NCBI GenBank assembly: GCA_002417965.1
Contig: DIDD01000102.1
Location: forward strand, 1-17,840
DNA length: 17,840 bases
Source: Veillonellaceae bacterium UBA5809
GTDB taxonomy: Bacteria; Bacillota; Negativicutes; Veillonellales; Dialisteraceae
Reading direction: 5' to 3'
In this document: piece by piece, positions 13,931-17,840 of the stretch
Layout of the letters: each line of letters starts with the position of its first letter
Numbering within the stretch: the first letter of the stretch is position 1
Position numbers and translations under genes: made by a program
Notes under the pieces: model-generated
Seen by the model: only the letters and a program-made list of their open reading frames with translations
What the model was told of the DNA's origin: nothing
The model's database searches: none

Positions 13931-15484
13931 TTATTCTTTTTGTTTTGTCTCTCCGGTCTTGCCGGGTTCTTTGTCCTGCATCTCGGACTGTTCCGGTTTC
14001 ATCAGCGGAAACAGCAAAACGTCACGGATATTGGATGCTCCTGTCAATGTCATAACCAGACGGTCAATCCCAATTCCCAATCCGCCCGTAGGCGGCAGTC
14101 CATATTCCAAAGCATTGATAAAGTCCTCATCCATTTCATGAGCTTCATCATCCCCATGCTTTTTCTCTTCAAGCTGCATCTCAAAACGGGCTCTCTGGTC
14201 CAACGGGTCATTTAATTCGGAGAATCCATTGGCTAATTCCCGTCCGTAAATATAGCCTTCAAAACGGTAGGTAAACTTGGGATTATCCTCACACTTCTTG
14301 GACAGCGGAGAAACTTCAATAGGATAACGGGTGATAATCGTCGGCTGAATAAGCTTCTCTTCCACATGGGCATCAAAACATTCAGCAAGAATTTTCCCCT
14401 CTTCGTCATAAGGGCCATATTCAACGTGAAGCCGGTCTGCAATAGCCCTGGCCTCCGTCAGCGTATGAGCCGCATCAAAGTCCTCTCCTGTGTATTTTTT
14501 GACAGCTTCCGCCATGGTCATCCTGTCCCAGGGAGGCGTCAGATCAATTTCAGTACCCTCATAAACAATTTTCAGGCTTCCGCAGACTTTCTCCGCACAG
14601 GCCGCTACAATCTGTTCTGTCTGATGAATGACATCCTCAAGATCACCGTAGGCCTGGTAAGTTTCCAAAGATGTAAATTCAGGATTATGGCGGCTGTCCA
14701 TTCCCTCATTCCGGAAATTCCGGTTCATTTCAAAAACCCGTTCAAAACCTCCCACGATCAGCCTTTTCAGATACAGCTCCGGAGCAATACGGAGATAAAG
14801 CGGCATATTCAGCGCATTCAGATGCGTTTTAAAAGGTCTGGCATTAGCGCCCCCATACAAAGTCTGCAGCATCGGTGTCTCCACTTCAAGGAAGTCTCTC
14901 TCCACAAGCCATGAACGGATCGTATTTAAAACCTGTGTACGCTTTACAAAAGTTTCCCTGACCTGGGGATTGACAATAAGATCCACATACCGCTGGCGAT
15001 ATCTCTGTTCTTTATCTGTCAGTCCATGCCACTTTTCCGGAAGAGGACGGAGGGCTTTCGAAAGAAGCGTAAATACCTCCGCCCTCACTGTCGTTTCTCC
15101 TGTGTGAGTTGTAAAAACAGTTCCCTCCACACCGACAATATCCCCAATATCCAGGAGTTTGAATAATTTCCAGGCATCTTCTCCCACCTGGTCCTTACGG
15201 AAATAAATCTGTATATCCCCTGTTTTGTCCCTCAAATTGCAAAATGCAGTTTTGCCGTGGTTTCTAATAGCCATCAGGCGGCCTGCCACTTTGACACGGC
15301 TGCTGTTTTTTTCAAGTTCTTCTGCTTCCCCGCGGACATCCCCGGCATGATGATCCCATTCATATTTCTGTCCAAAAGGCTCCACGCCCAAATCGCGTAT
15401 CTGCTGCAGTTTCTCTCTGCGGATCTGCATCTGGTCATTTAGCTCTTCCGCAAGACTCCTTTTCTCTGTCTGTTCTTCCATCAT
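13931..15484 (-). CDS. lysS: Lysine--tRNA ligase, class II
   Basis: A 517-aa class II lysyl-tRNA synthetase that charges tRNA-Lys with lysine. The N-terminal helix (LAEELNDQMQIRREKLQQIR) precedes the OB-fold anticodon-binding domain (KVAGRLMAIRNHGKTAF). The catalytic domain shows motif 2 (NRNFRNEGMDSRHNPEFTS) and motif 3 (GLGIGIDRLVMTLTG, then NIRDVLLFPLMKP). The short charged tail after residue 500 is normal. ATG 15484 lies 9 nt after AAAGGAG; an ATG one codon later is also possible. The start is three bases after the greA stop, so the two genes form one operon. Confidence 0.97.
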   Translation of the reverse strand: MMEEQTEKRSLAEELNDQMQIRREKLQQIRDLGVEPFGQKYEWDHHAGDVRGEAEELEKNSSRVKVAGRLMAIRNHGKTAFCNLRDKTGDIQIYFRKDQVGEDAWKLFKLLDIGDIVGVEGTVFTTHTGETTVRAEVFTLLSKALRPLPEKWHGLTDKEQRYRQRYVDLIVNPQVRETFVKRTQVLNTIRSWLVERDFLEVETPMLQTLYGGANARPFKTHLNALNMPLYLRIAPELYLKRLIVGGFERVFEMNRNFRNEGMDSRHNPEFTSLETYQAYGDLEDVIHQTEQIVAACAEKVCGSLKIVYEGTEIDLTPPWDRMTMAEAVKKYTGEDFDAAHTLTEARAIADRLHVEYGPYDEEGKILAECFDAHVEEKLIQPTIITRYPIEVSPLSKKCEDNPKFTYRFEGYIYGRELANGFSELNDPLDQRARFEMQLEEKKHGDDEAHEMDEDFINALEYGLPPTGGLGIGIDRLVMTLTGASNIRDVLLFPLMKPEQSEMQDKEPGKTGETKQKE

Positions 15485-15487
15485 CAA

Positions 15488-15991
15488 TCAGGACTCCTTT
15501 TTTGCTTTTTTACGTTTACTGTTCTGCAGTTCCAGCACTTTATACTTCAATACACCCGCCGGCGCATCCACTTCTACCACATCGCCATCCTTAGCGCCCA
15601 GCAGTGCACGTCCTACAGGAGACTCATTGGAAATTTTATCGGCAAAGGGATCTGATTCTGAACTGCCCACAATAGTCACTGTCTGTTTTTCTCCATTTTG
15701 AAGATCCTCAATAGTGACAACCGATGCCATTCCCACTTTTCCGCTTCTCGATGCCTCAATAACAACAGCCGTGCGGACCTTCGCTTCCAATTCCAGAATT
15801 TTCCCCTCTACAAAGGCCTGCTCATCCTTGGCATCGTCATACTCGGAGTTTTCTGACAGATCACCCAGTGCAATTGCCTCTTTCAGGCGCTGTGCCACTT
15901 CGAGACGTTTTGTGGATTTCAGGTAATCGAGTTCTTTTTTCATTTTATCCAGGAATTCCTGGGTCACATACGTACGCTGCACTTCTGCCAT
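15488..15991 (-). CDS. greA: Transcription elongation factor GreA
   Basis: A 167-aa GreA. The N-terminal antiparallel coiled coil carries the acidic tip GDLSENSEYDDAKDEQ (Asp44 and Glu47 at the catalytic positions), which enters the RNA polymerase secondary channel and triggers cleavage of backtracked RNA. The C-terminal FKBP-like domain ends in the typical SPVGRALLGAKDGDVVEV. A lysine-rich tail (KRKKAKKES) is slightly longer than usual. Start ATG 15991 has GAAGGGG upstream. It is the first gene of greA-lysS, with a promoter at 16061-16089 and a hairpin in its leader. Confidence 0.97.
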   Translation of the reverse strand: MAEVQRTYVTQEFLDKMKKELDYLKSTKRLEVAQRLKEAIALGDLSENSEYDDAKDEQAFVEGKILELEAKVRTAVVIEASRSGKVGMASVVTIEDLQNGEKQTVTIVGSSESDPFADKISNESPVGRALLGAKDGDVVEVDAPAGVLKYKVLELQNSKRKKAKKES

Positions 15992-16014
15992 GATTCATAC
16001 CCCTTCATTTTTGC

Positions 16015-16048
16015 AATAGAAAAAATACTATCCGTTCTCTGCGGATAG
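16015..16048 (-). terminator. Terminator-like hairpin in the greA leader
   Basis: On the minus strand CTATCCG (16048-16042) pairs with CGGATAG (16034-16028) around a 7-nt loop, and TATTTTTTCTATT follows. It lies between the greA promoter and the greA SD, so it could terminate a share of transcripts as a short leader RNA of about 40 nt. Confidence 0.65.
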
Positions 16049-16060
16049 CGACACAGTTAT

Positions 16061-16089
16061 AGTATAGGCCGGGCCTGAATAAATGTCAA
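16061..16089 (-). promoter_or_regulatory. Promoter of greA-lysS
   Basis: On the minus strand, TTGACA (16084-16089) and TATACT (16061-16066) are separated by 17 bases. The spacer includes the GC-rich palindrome GGCCCGGCC. Transcription would begin near 16054. Confidence 0.85.
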
Positions 16090-16223
16090 TTGTACGAATA
16101 TCTTTTAATTTATTTTATTTTAACATTATAACAGTCTCTTCTTTTGTTGTCCACTGCCTTCCGTTTTGCTCTTCCTTCCGTCTTAATATATTCCCGCCGG
16201 AAAATATATGATTTTATTCTCTT

Positions 16224-16239
16224 ATTTTTCAGTAAAAAT
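16224..16239. promoter_or_regulatory. Palindrome upstream of the potE promoter
   Basis: ATTTTT-CAGT-AAAAAT, perfect 6-bp arms, ends 13 bp before the potE -35 element. A second imperfect repeat (ATATATTCC / GGAAAATATAT) is at 16186-16209. Either could be a regulator site; the A/T-rich composition makes chance a real alternative. No gene is seen in 16090-16434. Confidence 0.35.
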
Positions 16240-16252
16240 CACAAAAAAACAT

Positions 16253-16281
16253 TTGCTTTTTTGAATGATTTTCCGTATAGT
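16253..16281 (+). promoter_or_regulatory. Promoter of potE
   Basis: TTGCTT (16253-16258) and TATAGT (16276-16281) are spaced by 17 bases. The start point near 16288 puts a leader of about 145 nt before the potE ATG. Confidence 0.7.
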
Positions 16282-16287
16282 AGATAA

Positions 16288-16434
16288 GGCACAAAAACAG
16301 GCGGCACTGCAAGACTTCGGCTGATCGGGCAAACCGATACAGTCTGTCCGGAAATGAGACTTATCTCCCTAATCCCCGCCGCCTATCCATAGTCCGGTTT
16401 CCTCCGGGAGACTTGTTTGGAAAGGGGGATCCCC
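16288..16434 (+). ncRNA. Structured 5' leader of potE, candidate cis-regulatory RNA
   Basis: The leader has a closing stem AGGCGGC (16299-16305) with GCCGCCT (16378-16384). It encloses a hairpin CTGATCGG/CCGATaCAG (16321-16342) and a GAGA/TCTC stem (16356-16367). AGACT-type segments (16312, 16357, 16409) compete for the same AGTC/AGTCT complements (16341, 16391). GTCCGG occurs twice (16346 and 16392). ATCCCC at 16372-16377 is complementary to the SD region GGGGAT at 16425-16430. No U-tract terminator is present, so control would be translational. It matches no riboswitch class I can name. Confidence 0.5.
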
Positions 16435-17751
16435 ATGCAAAAAGATAAAAGCAAAATGACAGTTGTGCAAATTACACTCCTCACTGCCATTAATATGATG
16501 GGTTCCGGAATTATGATGCTTCCCGCCAAACTGGCGGAAGTAGGTACAATTTCGATTATTTCCTGGCTGGTAACTGCCGGGGGCGCTACAGCGCTGGCTT
16601 ATGTATTTGCCAAATGCGGCATGTTCAGCAAAAAATCAGGCGGTATGGGCGGCTATGCCGAATATGCTTTTGGAAAAACCGGGAATTTTCTGGCAAATTA
16701 TACTTATGGTATTTCATTGCTGATTGCCAATGTAGCCATTGCCATCACGGTCGTCGGCTACAGTGCAGAATTTTTTTCAGTGACACTGTCTCCTGTTATG
16801 GTCGCTCTGCTGACAATGGCTGTCCTCTGGATCACGTCTCTCCTGAATGCCGGAGGTGCCCGGCTTACCGGACGTCTTAGTTCTTTCGCCATCTTTGGAT
16901 CAGCGGCTCCGGTAATCGGGATGTGTCTGATTGGATGGTTCTGGTTTGACCCAAGCCTATATATATCTGCCTGGAATCCCTATCACTATCCGTTTTCAGA
17001 TGCCGTAAGCATGTCTATTTCCATGACGCTTTGGACTTTTCTCGGGCTCGAATCTGCCTGTGCCAATATGGATTCTGTAGAAAACCCCGAAAAAAATATT
17101 CCGATTGCCGTATTAACCAGCACCCTGGGCACGGCTCTTATTTATATTCTTTCCACAAGCATGATTGCCGGCATTGTTCCCAATGAAGAACTGGCTGCTT
17201 CCACAGCTCCTTTTGGCCTCGCTTTTTCCGTTATGCTCGGAGGAACCGCCGGAAAAATTGTCATTGCCCTCATGGTCATGGCCTGTTTCGGTTCTCTCCT
17301 TGGCTGGCAGTTCACAATTGCGCGTGTCTTCTGCAGCTCTGCACGGGAAGGCTATTTCCCCCGTTTATTTAAAAAAGTAACTGCTGACGATGTGCCTTTA
17401 GCAGGACTTCTGGTTATCACCGGGTTCCAGACTGTGCTTGCCATGATGACTATAAGTCCGACACTTACGGCCCAGTTCAATATTCTGGTTGACCTTGCAG
17501 TTGTGACCAATATAGTCCCTTATCTGCTTTCCATGGCCTCCATAGGCGCCATACTCCGGTCTTCCGGTGTATCAGTCCGCCAGATCAGGTTCACTTCATG
17601 GATTGCAGCAGCTGCTATTCTTTATAATATCTATGCGCTTTATACAACAGGCCCTGAAGCTTTGGCCTGGGGAGGCGTTTTAACTCTCGCCGGATGGATT
17701 CTGTACGGTCTTCTGCGGAAAAGATTATCTCTTGCATCTATCCGTGACTGA
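16435..17751 (+). CDS. potE: Putrescine/ornithine antiporter PotE (APC superfamily)
   Basis: A 438-aa, roughly 12-segment membrane transporter that aligns by memory almost end to end with E. coli PotE (439 aa). Shared blocks include NMMGSGI-MLP, KLAEVGTISIISWLVTA, MGGYAEYAFG, FLGLESACAN and GSLLGWQFTIA. Residues reported as important in E. coli PotE are kept with a one-residue offset: Cys61, Glu76, Trp200, Glu206, Cys209, Trp291 and Tyr424. The E. coli Glu433 position appears to be Ser. The protein would exchange putrescine for ornithine, or take up putrescine with protons. ATG 16435 follows AAAGGGGGA; an upstream TTG at 16417 precedes the SD and is unlikely. No ornithine decarboxylase gene (speF) is adjacent. 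Confidence 0.93.
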   Translation: MQKDKSKMTVVQITLLTAINMMGSGIMMLPAKLAEVGTISIISWLVTAGGATALAYVFAKCGMFSKKSGGMGGYAEYAFGKTGNFLANYTYGISLLIANVAIAITVVGYSAEFFSVTLSPVMVALLTMAVLWITSLLNAGGARLTGRLSSFAIFGSAAPVIGMCLIGWFWFDPSLYISAWNPYHYPFSDAVSMSISMTLWTFLGLESACANMDSVENPEKNIPIAVLTSTLGTALIYILSTSMIAGIVPNEELAASTAPFGLAFSVMLGGTAGKIVIALMVMACFGSLLGWQFTIARVFCSSAREGYFPRLFKKVTADDVPLAGLLVITGFQTVLAMMTISPTLTAQFNILVDLAVVTNIVPYLLSMASIGAILRSSGVSVRQIRFTSWIAAAAILYNIYALYTTGPEALAWGGVLTLAGWILYGLLRKRLSLASIRD

Positions 17752-17808
17752 ACCCGCGCCAAAAGGGGGACCGGCTTTTCAGTCTGTCCCCCTTTTTTCG
17801 CGGGTTCA
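17749..17808 (+). terminator. Nested hairpin terminator of potE
   Basis: An inner stem AAAAGGGGGAC (17761-17771) with GTCCCCCTTTT (17786-17796) ends in six T. It sits inside a second perfect 10-bp repeat, TGAACCCGCG (17749-17758) and CGCGGGTTCA (17799-17808). The potE stop codon forms the first bases of the outer arm. Nothing can be assigned to the last 32 bases of the window. Confidence 0.85.
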
Positions 17809-17840
17809 GTTTATGATTCTCTGACTGGAGAAAAATCCTT

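Noticed and set aside
16299..16384. potE leader as an SRP RNA, cobalamin, guanidine or c-di-GMP aptamer
   Set aside because: Short matches (GTCCGGAA, GGCAAACC, GGCACTG) occur, but none of the full conserved cores or pairing layouts of these RNAs are present.
1..17840. CRISPR arrays, tRNA or rRNA genes, insertion sequences
   Set aside because: No regularly spaced repeats, no tRNA/rRNA signature sequences and no transposase-like frames were found on either strand.

Overview
The window looks like ordinary chromosome from a low-to-moderate GC Firmicute-type bacterium. The gene set (YlxM, YlqD, KhpA, a PF09936-type SPOUT methyltransferase beside TrmD, Dpp/Opp transporter, greA-lysS) and the strong SD sequences fit Negativicutes such as Dialister, Megasphaera or Veillonella. 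That placement is an inference from gene content and was not tested against a database. Nearly everything lies on the minus strand; only a DUF739-type HTH gene (6143-6436) and potE (16435-17751) are on plus.

Region 1 (1-5364) is a nine-gene minus-strand operon for protein targeting and translation, read in the order ylxM-ffh-rpsP-khpA-ylqD-rimM-trmD-SPOUT methyltransferase-yebC. It starts at a perfect-consensus promoter (TTGACA-17-TATAAT, 5336-5364) and ends at a strong hairpin terminator (18-60). Genes are 1-30 nt apart or overlap. rplS, usually downstream of trmD, is absent; a second SPOUT methyltransferase and yebC take its place.

Region 2 (5396-6436) is a phage-style divergent switch: a repressor-like XRE/S24 protein on minus and a small DUF739 (Cro-like) protein on plus. 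Each has a good promoter, and TTCAG/CTGAA inverted repeats lie between and on the promoters. No other phage gene is present, and the S24 domain has lost its Ser and Lys catalytic residues.

Region 3 (6577-13857) is a peptide-uptake operon on minus: lipoprotein binding protein, DppB and DppC permeases, DppD and DppF ATPases, and then an S12/class C beta-lactamase-fold serine hydrolase. The binding-protein gene has two candidate promoters and a leader with a terminator-like hairpin. A second stem-loop separates it from the permease genes.

Region 4 (13896-16089) is greA-lysS on minus, with its own promoter, a terminator-like hairpin in the greA leader, and a terminator after lysS.

Region 5 (16224-17808) is potE, a putrescine/ornithine antiporter very like the enterobacterial protein. 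It is read from its own promoter through a leader of about 145 nt that can fold into several competing stems and has a candidate anti-SD segment. A strong terminator closes it.

No tRNA, rRNA, CRISPR array, transposase or insertion sequence is visible. The most interesting signals are regulatory: three structured leaders (potE, greA, binding protein) and the orphan phage-like switch.
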